A stretch of 64,000 nt of DNA. Source: Geobacillus kaustophilus. Its GTDB lineage: Bacteria; Bacillota; Bacilli; Bacillales; Anoxybacillaceae. The notes beneath the pieces were generated by a model. It saw only the letters and a program-made list of their open reading frames with translations. It ran no database searches and had not been told where the DNA came from. The first letter of the stretch is position 1. The number at the start of each line of letters is the position of its first letter. The DNA lies in NCBI RefSeq assembly GCF_000948285.1, contig NZ_JYBP01000003.1, positions 1,054,001 through 1,118,000 on the forward strand, given 5' to 3'. The translations under genes were made by a program, and so were the position numbers. Below, piece after piece: positions 52,373 to 60,215 of this stretch.

Positions 52373-53017
52373 ATGAGCGCGCCGAAACGCCCGAAATTTT
52401 CCGTCGGCGACATCGTCGTCAATACATTGTACGGAACGGTCGGAACGATCACCGATATTCAGCAGATTGACGGTACGTTTTTATACGAGATCAACCATGG
52501 CCATAGCTTGTTTGCTGAGCAAGCGCTCATTTTATTGTCTGAGTTTGCGGGTGATTTATGGATCGCGGAAGAGATTGAAATCGAGCTGCCGTTTTTTCTC
52601 GGCGAAATTGTCCGCGTCCGCGATTATGGCGGCCATTTGTTCAAAATTGTCGGGGTGCGGACAGAAATTTACCGCTACTACGGGGAAGGATGGGAAGAGA
52701 CGATTTACGAATTGAAACGGCTGACGGATGGTTGGGAGATTGAAGTCCATCTGGAAGACATCATTCCGCTTGCCGACGGAGAGGAGACGTCCGTCACGCT
52801 CGTGCAAGATATCGTCATCGCCGCGCCGGTGAAAGCGTCGCTTCTATTGCCGCCGGCCGACAGCGGAGAGAAAGGGCCGTCGGTCGACGAGCTGCTTGAC
52901 ATGTACAACGATTACAAAGCGTTATATGAATGGTTCGGCGATGAACAGTATCAACGGATGATGGAAACAGTTGTAAAACGTTTGCGGACAATCGCCGATC
53001 ACCAGGATAGAAATTGA
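52373..53017 (+). CDS. YodN-like conserved hypothetical protein
   Basis: A 214-residue soluble protein rich in beta strands. The first half holds two SH3-like stretches, PKFSVGDIVVNTLYGTVGTI and FLGEIVRVRDYGGHLFKIVG, both typical of small beta-barrel (KOW-like) modules; the C-terminal 45 residues are helical. I infer a duplicated barrel plus a helix, function unknown. ATG 52373 follows GTGGAG with six bases. It lies just before a yozD-like gene, as yodN does in B. subtilis. Its 3' end overlaps a small minus-strand gene by 19 bases. Confidence 0.7.
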   Translation: MSAPKRPKFSVGDIVVNTLYGTVGTITDIQQIDGTFLYEINHGHSLFAEQALILLSEFAGDLWIAEEIEIELPFFLGEIVRVRDYGGHLFKIVGVRTEIYRYYGEGWEETIYELKRLTDGWEIEVHLEDIIPLADGEETSVTLVQDIVIAAPVKASLLLPPADSGEKGPSVDELLDMYNDYKALYEWFGDEQYQRMMETVVKRLRTIADHQDRN

Positions 53018-53121
53018 TAAAGAATAAAAAGAAAATAAGGAATGCCGGCGAAAATGACGATCGCGCCCAATCCATTGACAACTGTTTCCATCATTTTATC
53101 GATCGCAGTGAGTTTGTCCAT
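52999..53121 (-). CDS. Small single-pass membrane protein, 40 residues
   Basis: MDKLTAIDKMMETVVNGLGA is followed by a hydrophobic helix and ends QFLSW. The ATG at 53121 has an excellent ribosome site (CGGAGGCGGGC), which is the main reason to believe it. Its 3' end overlaps the end of the YodN-like gene on the other strand by 19 bases, tail to tail. Transcripts from the two genes would be complementary there. No named family recognised; the short amphipathic N-terminus plus one helix recalls small membrane regulators, which is speculative. Confidence 0.6.
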   Translation of the reverse strand: MDKLTAIDKMMETVVNGLGAIVIFAGIPYFLFILYQFLSW

Positions 53122-53251
53122 TTTGCCCGCCTCCGTGTTTTTTGTTTTGTTGGTACATATGTATGGGAGAGACCGAAAAAATAGTACAACATGATTTTTG
53201 ACATAAAACGGAAGGCGGCGACATACAACATTACAAAGGGGGCGAGATGCG

Positions 53252-53431
53252 GTGAAGGAAATTGAAGTGATTATCGATACGGAAGAAATCGCTGAGTTTT
53301 TTTACCAAGAACTCATCCGCCGCGGTTTTGTGCCAACGCAAGAGGAGCTTGAGGAGCTCGCGGATATTACGTTTGACTATTTGCTTGAAAAATGCATCAT
53401 CGATGAAGAGATTGACATCGATGGGGAGTAG
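53252..53431 (+). CDS. YozD-like small acidic protein
   Basis: A 59-residue acidic protein: MKEIEVIIDTEEIAEFFYQE, then RRGFVPTQEELEELADITF and the end DEEIDIDGE. It matches the YozD family of Bacillus (about 58 residues). The GTG start at 53252 follows GGGGGCGAG. The role is unknown. Its end lies 11 bases from the end of the convergent yppC-like gene. Confidence 0.8.
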   Translation: MKEIEVIIDTEEIAEFFYQELIRRGFVPTQEELEELADITFDYLLEKCIIDEEIDIDGE

Positions 53432-53442
53432 TCCTCGTCGTT

Positions 53443-54564
53443 TTATGATGAAGTTGATTTGGCCGCCGCGATGGCGGCTGTTTTCATCATGGCCAAATGC
53501 CGATCGTAGCGGTTGGTCATGTCGCCCGAGGCCGGAAGCGGGAGCGTTTCAAGCGCCTGCATGATCGCCTCATCGATGAACCAATCGCGATGATCGTGGA
53601 ACGGGTGCGCAAGATCCGGCCAAGCCGCCTCAAGGCGGGGGCTGTAAAGGCGGCGCCCATCGGGCGTTTCAGTGAACGACTGCGGCCAGAAGTCGGCGCG
53701 TGAGCCGCTGTGGGGGACGCAGCGGGCAAAGCGGCAGGCGCCGCGAAACAGCCGGGCGTCAAACAGCAGCAGACTGTACAGCGTTTTGCCTATATGGATG
53801 CGGTGGTGGACGTCGGCGAAATCGCGCACGGTCGTTCCGGCAAGCGCTACGCGGCGGCCTTTGGCATATGGGATGAGCACATCGTTGAACCCGAGCCATT
53901 GCTCGACAATAAACGGCCAGCTTGTCAGCACGCGGGTGCGGAAAAACGGATGTTCGATGACGCGAAGCTGGATGTACTGCTGCTCGTTGATGATCAGAGC
54001 AACCGTAAGAAGCGCGGCATTCCCCGTTTCCCAAAAATGTTCCCACATCGGCTTCATAAACGAAGACACCGCTAGCGCCGGCAACAAATGAAACAGCGGC
54101 GTCTCCCTCCGTTTGCTTTCTTCGTACAGCAGAAGCTGCGGATAGGCGTCATGAAAAATGAGGGCATTGGCGCGCTCCAAAAACAAAAAAAGGGGTGCAA
54201 TGATTTGTTCCGGCAGCAAAAACGGAAGAAGGCCGCCGCGCAAATCAGTCATGTTCCAACCGCCGTTGCGCGAGACGAGATGGGCTAAAAACGCCCAATG
54301 AATTTCCTGGTGGCGCTCAAAAAACGCCAAGTAGGCGGCGGTGCGCGTCACGTTGTTGCGGTTATGTTCCGCCGTTTTCCGGCGAATGGCGGCAACAATG
54401 CTCGTTTCTTCCGCGCTGAGCGGTCCGTCAGTCGGGACAGTTGTGCGGGCGGCCATCCGGCGAAGCAGGCCGTCATCGGCGAGGCGGATCGGATGGCGGT
54501 ACAAAAAGGAGCGGTAGGCATACTGAAGCGGATGGCGCAGCCAAGCGAACGGACGAGTCGGCAT
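53443..54564 (-). CDS. DUF2515 family protein (YppC-like)
   Basis: A 373-residue soluble, helix-rich protein with many aromatic residues (RHQEIHWAFLAHLVSRNGGWNMTDL, split here as HWAFLAHLVSRNGGW; WPFIVEQWLGFND). It matches the DUF2515 family, of which B. subtilis YppC is a member. Function unknown. The longest frame reaches 54687, but ATG 54564 with AAAGGAGA nine bases upstream is the better start. It is convergent with the yozD-like gene and divergent from yodL. Confidence 0.8.
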   Translation of the reverse strand: MPTRPFAWLRHPLQYAYRSFLYRHPIRLADDGLLRRMAARTTVPTDGPLSAEETSIVAAIRRKTAEHNRNNVTRTAAYLAFFERHQEIHWAFLAHLVSRNGGWNMTDLRGGLLPFLLPEQIIAPLFLFLERANALIFHDAYPQLLLYEESKRRETPLFHLLPALAVSSFMKPMWEHFWETGNAALLTVALIINEQQYIQLRVIEHPFFRTRVLTSWPFIVEQWLGFNDVLIPYAKGRRVALAGTTVRDFADVHHRIHIGKTLYSLLLFDARLFRGACRFARCVPHSGSRADFWPQSFTETPDGRRLYSPRLEAAWPDLAHPFHDHRDWFIDEAIMQALETLPLPASGDMTNRYDRHLAMMKTAAIAAAKSTSS

Positions 54565-54786
54565 CAGGCTGTCTCTCCTTTGCATCATTTGTGGACTTTT
54601 GTCAGAAGACCGCGATCGTTTCGACAAAAGGAGTGCTCGTTTGCTGAAGGAATCGACACGCCAAATCACCAAATAAGTACAATACACGTTTTTCTCAGCT
54701 TCGAAGACGATTCGCGATCGAATTCGACATCAACCATAGTATGGGACGCGGAGGGCCGATTTATTGGGAGAAGGGAGAGGAAAACA

Positions 54787-55104
54787 ATGGTTCGTTTATG
54801 GAGGAAACAGATGTGGATGACAAAACGTGCATATGAGGCGGTCGTTTTTCAAACACCGCGCTTTGGGGAAACGAAAGGCTACCGGCAAGTGTGCCGCATG
54901 ACGGTGACGGCGGCCGGACATGATGAAGTGCTGGCGGTGTTGTATAGGATGTTTAATGTCGCCGATCTGATGCCGAAAAACTGTCAAGCTCGGTTTATGC
55001 GGACTGGGGACGTTGTGCTGATCGATGAAGGGCGGAAAGGACAGACGTACTATCGCCTTTGTCCAGACGGATGGAAACAAGTGGAACGTCAGCTCATCCG
55101 TTGA
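54787..55104 (+). CDS. yodL: YodL-like protein (MreB-interacting sporulation protein family)
   Basis: A 105-residue protein: YEAVVFQTPRFGETKGYRQV, the central LYRMFNVADLMPKN, and GRKGQTYYRLCPDGWK near the end match YodL. In B. subtilis YodL is made under Spo0A control at the start of sporulation and inhibits MreB/Mbl-dependent wall elongation when overexpressed. ATG 54787 follows GGGAGAGG; the open frame upstream to 54298 is a shadow of yppC. The yodL/yodN/yozD neighbourhood agrees with B. subtilis. Confidence 0.8.
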   Translation: MVRLWRKQMWMTKRAYEAVVFQTPRFGETKGYRQVCRMTVTAAGHDEVLAVLYRMFNVADLMPKNCQARFMRTGDVVLIDEGRKGQTYYRLCPDGWKQVERQLIR

Positions 55105-55209
55105 CGAAATATTCAAAAATATAGTCGCCAGCAAGAGCTAGAGATGATATAATATGAATAAAGCCCCCTTGTTTCGGGAACGGATAAGAAAGGAAAGGGG
55201 GCGGACTTG

Positions 55210-55374
55210 ATGGAACATGACGAACGGCGGCGCGACATGCCGACGGTGGCCCCGGGCATCGACGACGATGAGGAACTGAATGAAAGAGCGACAAAAGAGG
55301 AAATTGAACGCGGGGAATATACAAAAGTCGTCACGCTTGCTTGGGACGAATCCGAGCCGTCGGAACCGCGATAG
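55210..55374 (+). CDS. Small acidic protein, 54 residues
   Basis: MEHDERRRDMPTVAPGIDDD is followed by an acidic helix (ELNERATKEEIERGEY) and ends DESEPSEPR. Soluble, probably largely disordered, no Cys. ATG 55210 follows AAGGGGG with eight bases; a TTG three bases upstream is an alternative. A long perfect hairpin follows the stop. No family recognised; such proteins are common in sporulating bacilli. Confidence 0.6.
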   Translation: MEHDERRRDMPTVAPGIDDDEELNERATKEEIERGEYTKVVTLAWDESEPSEPR

Positions 55375-55401
55375 AAACCCTTGTATCGCACAAGGGTTTC
55401 T
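55373..55401 (+). terminator. 12-bp perfect hairpin after the 54-residue gene
   Basis: AGAAACCCTTGT (55373-55384) pairs with ACAAGGGTTTCT (55390-55401). No T run follows on the plus strand. Lying between convergent genes it may stop or protect both transcripts. Confidence 0.6.
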
Positions 55402-55409
55402 GCGGTTTG

Positions 55410-55568
55410 TCACGATTCTGGATTGTTGTGATGGCCCGGACCGTTTTTCCGGCCGCCGGCGGCGGAATATTCTTTGGCATGCGCCTCATCTTCAGCGATC
55501 AATGCTTCTTTTGGAATATGGTTGTTCTTTTTCTGCCCGTTAATGCGGTTGCGGTGTTTTTTGCCCAT
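55410..55568 (-). CDS. Small basic His/Asn-rich protein, 52 residues
   Basis: MGKKHRNRINGQKKNNHIPK is followed by EALIAEDEAHAKEY and a Gly/His/Asn-rich end (GRKNGPGHHNNPES). The ATG has a strong site, CAAGGAGGGAAAACG. Composition (Lys, Asn, His, no Cys) is like small spore coat or core proteins of bacilli, but no family is assigned. It converges with the 54-residue gene across a perfect hairpin. Confidence 0.65.
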   Translation of the reverse strand: MGKKHRNRINGQKKNNHIPKEALIAEDEAHAKEYSAAGGRKNGPGHHNNPES

Positions 55569-55694
55569 CGTTTTCCCTCCTTGAACCGTCGTCGTCGTTA
55601 GTGTATGCGGTCTGGCGGCGGTTCATCGACGGAAAATGTTTGCAGGCGGCATAATGCGGCGGGCGCAGGAGAAAAGAGGGAAGGGGGCGAAACG

Positions 55695-56102
55695 ATGGCT
55701 GCACTGGCGCTGTCGCTGCTCTTGTGCGTCGTCTCGATTGCGGCATTGCTTTGGGTCAAAGGGCAAGTTGAGCGACTCTTGTTCCGCTGGAGAAGCGTGC
55801 CCCTTCTCCATGCGGTCAACGTCGTCATCATCGCTGCCATCGTTGCTGACATGTACTATCGGCTCAGCGGCATCGACGTGTACTTGCGCGATTTGGCCGA
55901 TATCAACGGTTTTTGGTATGTCTTTGCCGGCGCGATGCAGCTCGTCTTTCCGCTGTATTTGTTTTCTTGTTGGCTCATCAACAGGCGGTGCGAGCGCGAG
56001 AAAAAATATACGCGCAGCAAAGACAAAAAGGTGCTGTATATCAATGAGCGTTATTTGGCGCGCCGCCATCGCAGCGATTACCGCCGATCCAAAACATCAT
56101 AA
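55695..56102 (+). CDS. Hypothetical membrane protein, 135 residues
   Basis: Three hydrophobic helices can be seen (about 3-22, 38-54, 70-94), followed by a strongly basic tail (YTRSKDKKVLYINERYLARRHR). The N-terminus is inserted without a cleavable signal. ATG 55695 follows AAGGGGGCG. Family not recognised. The palindrome-rich region that begins right after its stop codon is described separately. Confidence 0.65.
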   Translation: MAALALSLLLCVVSIAALLWVKGQVERLLFRWRSVPLLHAVNVVIIAAIVADMYYRLSGIDVYLRDLADINGFWYVFAGAMQLVFPLYLFSCWLINRRCEREKKYTRSKDKKVLYINERYLARRHRSDYRRSKTS

Positions 56103-56103
56103 A

Positions 56104-56340
56104 AGAGAGCGGCTCCCCCGCAAACGACTCACCCACCTACGCGAGTGCATAGGGGTGGCTTTCTGCGATTTGCATATGTGCCAAACGACAAGCCGCACAA
56201 GGACCCTTTCCGCTTCTCTTCGTTTCGAAGGTGCCCGTTTGAACAACATGTGATTCGATCCGACGGCGATTGCCGGCCAAAATTCATCTCCCACATTGAC
56301 GGGTGCTCGTGCACCTTCACGTTTCGAAGTGGGAGACTTC
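56104..56340 (+). mobile_element. Palindrome-associated element with TnpB-type omega RNA-like right end
   Basis: The left part carries an imperfect hairpin, CCACC/GGTGG with inner CTA/TAG (56133-56158). The right part has an 8-bp stem TCTCCCAC/GTGGGAGA (56287-56294 with 56329-56336) enclosing GGTGC/GCACC (56302-56315). GAAGGTGC (56227-56234) is complementary to GCACCTTC (56311-56318), giving a pseudoknot, and CGTTTCGAAG is repeated (56221, 56320). This layout resembles the omega RNA at the right end of IS200/IS605 TnpB elements, ending near GTGGGAGACTTC, but there is no tnpA or tnpB. Such nuclease-free forms are known as PATEs in Geobacillus. Assignment inferred. Confidence 0.5.
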
Positions 56341-56353
56341 TTTTGGAATGATG

Positions 56354-56461
56354 TTAGAATTTGGTCTTTTCCTTTTTCGATGTGGACGGCTGATTGTTTG
56401 ATTTGGACGATGGATTGGTTTTGTTGGCGTATTCCACCGCTTGTTCGAGTTTCTTTTTCAT
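56354..56461 (-). CDS. Small Lys/Ser/Asn-rich protein, 35 residues
   Basis: MKKKLEQAVEYANKTNPSSK then Gln/Ser/Lys-rich to the end EKTKF. The ATG at 56461 has a very strong site (AAAGGAGGGAAAG). Hydrophilic, possibly disordered. No family recognised. Its stop lies 13 bases from the right end of the palindrome-associated element, so the element may have inserted just beyond it or trimmed its tail. Confidence 0.5.
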   Translation of the reverse strand: MKKKLEQAVEYANKTNPSSKSNNQPSTSKKEKTKF

Positions 56462-56617
56462 CGGTCTTTCCCTCCTTTCTCCTCCGGCAGGCACACATAG
56501 TATGCCCGTTCGTCGCCTCGGCTACTCGAAGGAAGACTGCCATTTTCCGCAAACATATGATATGATAGACGAGGGCATGGCCCGACAACGATCGTTCAAA
56601 CCAAAGGAGGAATCCCA

Positions 56618-57328
56618 TTGAGCGTACATATCGGAGCGAAGGCAGGGGAGATCGCGGAGCGCATTTTGCTGCCGGGTGATCCGCTGCGCGCCAAATACAT
56701 TGCCGAAACGTTTCTAGAAGGAGCGGTATGCTACAACGAAGTGCGCGGCATGCTCGGATTTACCGGGACGTATAAAGGGGAGCGCATTTCCGTGCAAGGG
56801 ACCGGCATGGGTGTGCCGTCCATTTCGATTTATGTGAACGAACTGATCCAAAGCTACGGCGTAAAGACGCTCATCCGCGTCGGAACGTGCGGAGCGATCC
56901 AGCCGGATGTGCGCGTCCGCGATGTTATTTTGGCGATGAGCGCGTCGACCGATTCGAACATGAACCGGCTCATTTTCCGCGGCCGCGATTATGCACCAAC
57001 CGCCGATTTCCATCTGCTGCGGACGGCGTATGAAGTAGGTGTGGAAAAAGGGCTGGCGCTAAAAGTCGGCAATGTGTTCACCGCCGACATGTTTTACAAT
57101 GATGAACCGAATTGGGAAACGTGGGCGCGTTACGGCGTACTGGCTGTCGAGATGGAAACGGCGGCGCTTTATACGTTGGCGGCGAAATTCGGCTGCCGGG
57201 CGCTGTCGGTGCTGACGGTCAGCGACCATATTCTCACCGGAGAAGAAACGACGGCTGAGGAGCGGCAAATGACGTTTAACGAGATGATTGAAGTGGCCCT
57301 TGAAGCGGCGATCCGCAATGGCGCGTGA
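56618..57328 (+). CDS. deoD: Purine nucleoside phosphorylase, DeoD type
   Basis: Hexameric phosphorylase, 236 residues, splitting purine (deoxy)nucleosides into base and (deoxy)ribose-1-phosphate. Family motifs: [39 protein letters not shown] and [12 protein letters not shown], with the catalytic Asp in TVSDHIL. The TTG start follows AAAGGAGG. It lies 49 bases before the yodJ homologue; the deoD-yodJ pairing is also found in B. subtilis. Confidence 0.95.
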   Translation: MSVHIGAKAGEIAERILLPGDPLRAKYIAETFLEGAVCYNEVRGMLGFTGTYKGERISVQGTGMGVPSISIYVNELIQSYGVKTLIRVGTCGAIQPDVRVRDVILAMSASTDSNMNRLIFRGRDYAPTADFHLLRTAYEVGVEKGLALKVGNVFTADMFYNDEPNWETWARYGVLAVEMETAALYTLAAKFGCRALSVLTVSDHILTGEETTAEERQMTFNEMIEVALEAAIRNGA

Positions 57329-57377
57329 TTGGGCTGCCGGGCGCTTGGGCCCGGGAAAACAGAAAAGGAGAAGGAAC

Positions 57378-58196
57378 ATGAACCAGCGATGGCAAGCGGC
57401 GATGTTGGTGTGCCTGCTGCTCGCCGGCTGCCAAACAGGGGAGAGCGGCAGCAACGGTGCGGCCGGTCCGTCTGGCCAGCCGCCGGAAAGCGTGGTGCAC
57501 CCAAGCGATCATCAACAGGGGAAAACGAGCGAGAGCCCCGTCGATCCCGATTTGCAGCTTGAGGCGAAATATTGGAACATCGTCGAGGTGCAAAACGGAC
57601 AAAAAGTGATCAAAAACCCTGACAACATTTTGGTGCTCGTCAATAAAGAACAGTCGCTCCCGCCTGGCTATAAGCCGGCGGACTTGGTCGTGCCGCGCGT
57701 GCCGTTTTCGTTTGCTGACCCGAACGCGGAAAAACGGCATATGCGGGCCGAAGCGGCCGCGGCGCTTGAGGAGATGTTTGCCGCCGCACGCCGCGATGGC
57801 ATTGAGCTGGTGGCCGTGTCCGCTTATCGTTCATACGAGCGGCAGCAGGCGATTTTTGCTGAAGAAGTGCGGCAAAAAGGAAAGGAAAAAGCGGTTCAAG
57901 CGGTCGCTCACCCAGGGCAGAGCGAGCATCAGACAGGGCTGGCGGTCGATATCAGCAGCCGCTCGGCCGGCTGTCAGCTGACCGAATCGTTCGGGGCGAC
58001 AAAAGAAGGGCAATGGGTGGCCGCCCATGCGCACGAGTACGGATTCATCGTCCGCTACCCGAAAGGAAAGGAAGCGGTGACCGGCTACAAGTATGAGCCG
58101 TGGCATCTCCGCTATGTCGGGCGGAAGGCGGCCGCGGTGATAAAAAAGCGCGGCTTGACGCTTGAAGAATATTTCAAAGTAGTGAAAAAAGTGTGA
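57378..58196 (+). CDS. D-Ala-D-Ala carboxypeptidase lipoprotein (VanY/YodJ)
   Basis: M15B metallopeptidase, 272 residues. The lipobox LLAGC near residue 20 marks a lipoprotein on the outer face of the membrane; a low-complexity linker follows. The zinc site is in SEHQTGLAVDIS (His and Asp) and EPWHLRYVG (Glu and His). It trims the terminal D-Ala of peptidoglycan stem peptides. ATG 57378 follows AAAGGAGAAGG. Homologue of B. subtilis YodJ and related to VanY, but no van regulators are present, so a wall-maturation role is more likely than glycopeptide resistance. Confidence 0.9.
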   Translation: MNQRWQAAMLVCLLLAGCQTGESGSNGAAGPSGQPPESVVHPSDHQQGKTSESPVDPDLQLEAKYWNIVEVQNGQKVIKNPDNILVLVNKEQSLPPGYKPADLVVPRVPFSFADPNAEKRHMRAEAAAALEEMFAAARRDGIELVAVSAYRSYERQQAIFAEEVRQKGKEKAVQAVAHPGQSEHQTGLAVDISSRSAGCQLTESFGATKEGQWVAAHAHEYGFIVRYPKGKEAVTGYKYEPWHLRYVGRKAAAVIKKRGLTLEEYFKVVKKV

Positions 58197-58226
58197 AAAC
58201 GGCGCCTCGTCGAGGACGCCGTTTTT
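58197..58226 (+). terminator. Terminator of deoD-yodJ
   Basis: AACGGCG with inner CTC (about 58199-58208) pairs with GAG and CGCCGTT (about 58212-58223), followed by five T. Confidence 0.8.
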
Positions 58227-58234
58227 CTTGCCAG

Positions 58235-58933
58235 CTATGGTTCGCAGCAAAAGACGCAATAGCCAAGACGGTCGCCGAATTGAGATGTCAACTGTTGGTG
58301 CATCTGCCACATGCTTGCCATCTCCGGTGTCGGCGGAAGGGCGATGACGATGGGGCCCCCAAGGCTTGGCGCTTCGGCTGCAGCCGCGTAGGAAAACTGG
58401 CGGCAGCGGAAGCCGCTTTGTTCGAGCACTTCTTTCCACTCCGCTGGTGTCATTAGCTGACGGAAGCCGTAAAAGGCGGCGATTTGCTTTTGCTCAGCGG
58501 CGCTCAGCCGCTCATGACACGCTTCAATGCCGACGAATAGGCCATCGTTTTTGAGCATGCGGCGGATTTCGGCGAGCGCGTTTGGCAATGAAACGAAAGC
58601 AAGCACCGATTCAGAAAGCGCGAGGTCAAACGTCCCGGCGGGAAACGGGAGCGCTTCGACCGAGGCGCGATGCAAACGGACCGAGACCGCCTTGGCGGCA
58701 AAACGCTGTTTCGCCTTGGCGATCATCGTCGGGTGGATGTCGATGGCGGTGACGTTGGCCCCGTACTGTTCGGCGATATAAGCCGCCGTCTGTCCGGTGC
58801 CGCAGCCGACGTCAAGCACGGATGTTGAACGATCGATCTTAAGTTTACGTAAGATTTGTTTTGTTAACTCAAAACCGCCTGGGTGAGCGCCATCGATCCC
58901 CATGTCCGCCAACCAGTCTAAATATGCAGACAT
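58235..58933 (-). CDS. SAM-dependent class I methyltransferase
   Basis: A 232-residue small-molecule-type methyltransferase. Motif I is VLDVGCGTGQTAAYIA, the acidic residue of motif II is in VTAIDIHPTMIA, and FDLALSESVLAFV forms motif IV. The substrate cannot be predicted; similar UbiE/Coq5-like enzymes act on small molecules. The frame extends to 58978, but ATG 58933 follows AAAGGAGAGG. Transcribed alone, convergent with yodJ. Confidence 0.85.
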   Translation of the reverse strand: MSAYLDWLADMGIDGAHPGGFELTKQILRKLKIDRSTSVLDVGCGTGQTAAYIAEQYGANVTAIDIHPTMIAKAKQRFAAKAVSVRLHRASVEALPFPAGTFDLALSESVLAFVSLPNALAEIRRMLKNDGLFVGIEACHERLSAAEQKQIAAFYGFRQLMTPAEWKEVLEQSGFRCRQFSYAAAAEAPSLGGPIVIALPPTPEMASMWQMHQQLTSQFGDRLGYCVFCCEP

Positions 58934-59061
58934 CTGTTCCTCTCCTTTTTTTGTTTCGACTTGGTTTATCATACGCAAATGCGCTCGATTTTGCCTTTAG
59001 ACAAAAAAATTTGCTTGTCCCTATTCTTATGAAAAAAGGAAATTTTCTTGCTGTAGACCCA

Positions 59062-59078
59062 ACCGGCTTTAAGCTGGT
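59062..59078 (+). promoter_or_regulatory. 17-base palindrome upstream of the CDF gene
   Basis: ACCGGCTTTAAGCTGGT is a nearly perfect inverted repeat 24 bases before the CDF start region. It could be an operator for a metal-responsive regulator or part of a leader hairpin. Confidence 0.35.
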
Positions 59079-59101
59079 ACACTGATACGTGCAAAAATGA
59101 G

Positions 59102-59989
59102 ATGGCTAGGTTGGTGAAGAAAGTGGATAGAAAACAAGGAGCCGAGGCGGGCGCACTGCTGAGCATTTTCGTCTATCTTCTCCTTTCGACCGGCAAGCTG
59201 TTGGCTGGGGCAGTGTTCGGCTCGGATGCGGTGGAAGCGGACGGTTGGAATAATTTGAGTGATATTATCGCTTCCTCGGCAGTCTATATCGGCATGAAAA
59301 TCGCGAAAAAACCGCGTGATTGCAACCACCCGTACGGACATTCGAGGGCGGAGAACATCTCCTCGCTGTTGGCCGCTTTTTTGATGATGTCCATTGGCAT
59401 TGACGTGATCACAAGCGGCGTCCGCTCGCTGTTTGGCAAGGAAAAGACAGCGGTTCCTGACGTTTTAGCGGCTGTGGTTGCGCTCGCCTCGGCGGCCGTT
59501 ATGATTGGCGTTTATGCCATCAATCGCCGGCTGGCGCGGCGGACGAACAGCATGGCGCTGGCAGCCGTGGCGAAAGACAATTTATCGGATGCGCTGGTGA
59601 GCATTGGCGCCGCCATGGGCATCGCCGGCGCGCTGCTTGGGTGGCCATGGCTTGATCCGCTGGCGGCGCTTGTGATCGGGGCGATGATTGGCAAGACGGC
59701 GTGGGAGGTGTTTATGGAGACGGCGCATACGCTCACCGACGGTTTTGATGAACGGCAGCTCGCTGTTTATAAAGACGAAATCGCGGCGGTGAGCGGCGTG
59801 CGCGATGTCGCTGACATTAAAGCGCGCATGTTAGGCAACGACATTGTGCTGGAAGTGACGATCCGTGTTGACTCGCATTTGACGGTGGCAAAAAGCCATG
59901 AAATCGCCGATGAAGTCGAGCGTTTGATGCGAAACCGGCATAACATTCGGGCGACGCACGTCCATGTGGAACCGGAAGCGGTGCGCTGA
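59102..59989 (+). CDS. Cation diffusion facilitator (CDF) transporter
   Basis: Divalent metal/proton antiporter, about 295 residues, exporting Mn, Zn, Fe or similar ions. Six membrane helices; site motifs are EADGWNNLSDIIAS (helix 2) and KDNLSDALVS (helix 5), with NHPYGHSRAEN between helices. A C-terminal ferredoxin-like cytoplasmic domain (about 205-290) ends VHVEPEAVR. The start is unsure: ATG 59102 lacks a ribosome site, while GTG 59123 follows AGGTTGGTG and gives the usual N-terminus. Metal specificity is not readable with confidence. Confidence 0.85.
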   Translation: MARLVKKVDRKQGAEAGALLSIFVYLLLSTGKLLAGAVFGSDAVEADGWNNLSDIIASSAVYIGMKIAKKPRDCNHPYGHSRAENISSLLAAFLMMSIGIDVITSGVRSLFGKEKTAVPDVLAAVVALASAAVMIGVYAINRRLARRTNSMALAAVAKDNLSDALVSIGAAMGIAGALLGWPWLDPLAALVIGAMIGKTAWEVFMETAHTLTDGFDERQLAVYKDEIAAVSGVRDVADIKARMLGNDIVLEVTIRVDSHLTVAKSHEIADEVERLMRNRHNIRATHVHVEPEAVR

Positions 59990-60215
59990 CTGGCTTCGGG
60001 CGCATTGGCGGGCGGACGCGGCGAGGCGCCTAGACAGCGAATGACTTGTCGGGATGTGACGCTTTGCAACCGGCAGAAGTTGCTTGTCGCCAACAGGGAG
60101 CGGATGCGGCCAAACCGTTGCTGCTGGCTTGTTTTTGGCGGCGGGAGAGGAGTAGTTTTGCAGCAAACAGCAAACAATACAATTAAAATCGTTTGCATGG
60201 AAAGGACGTCAGTCT

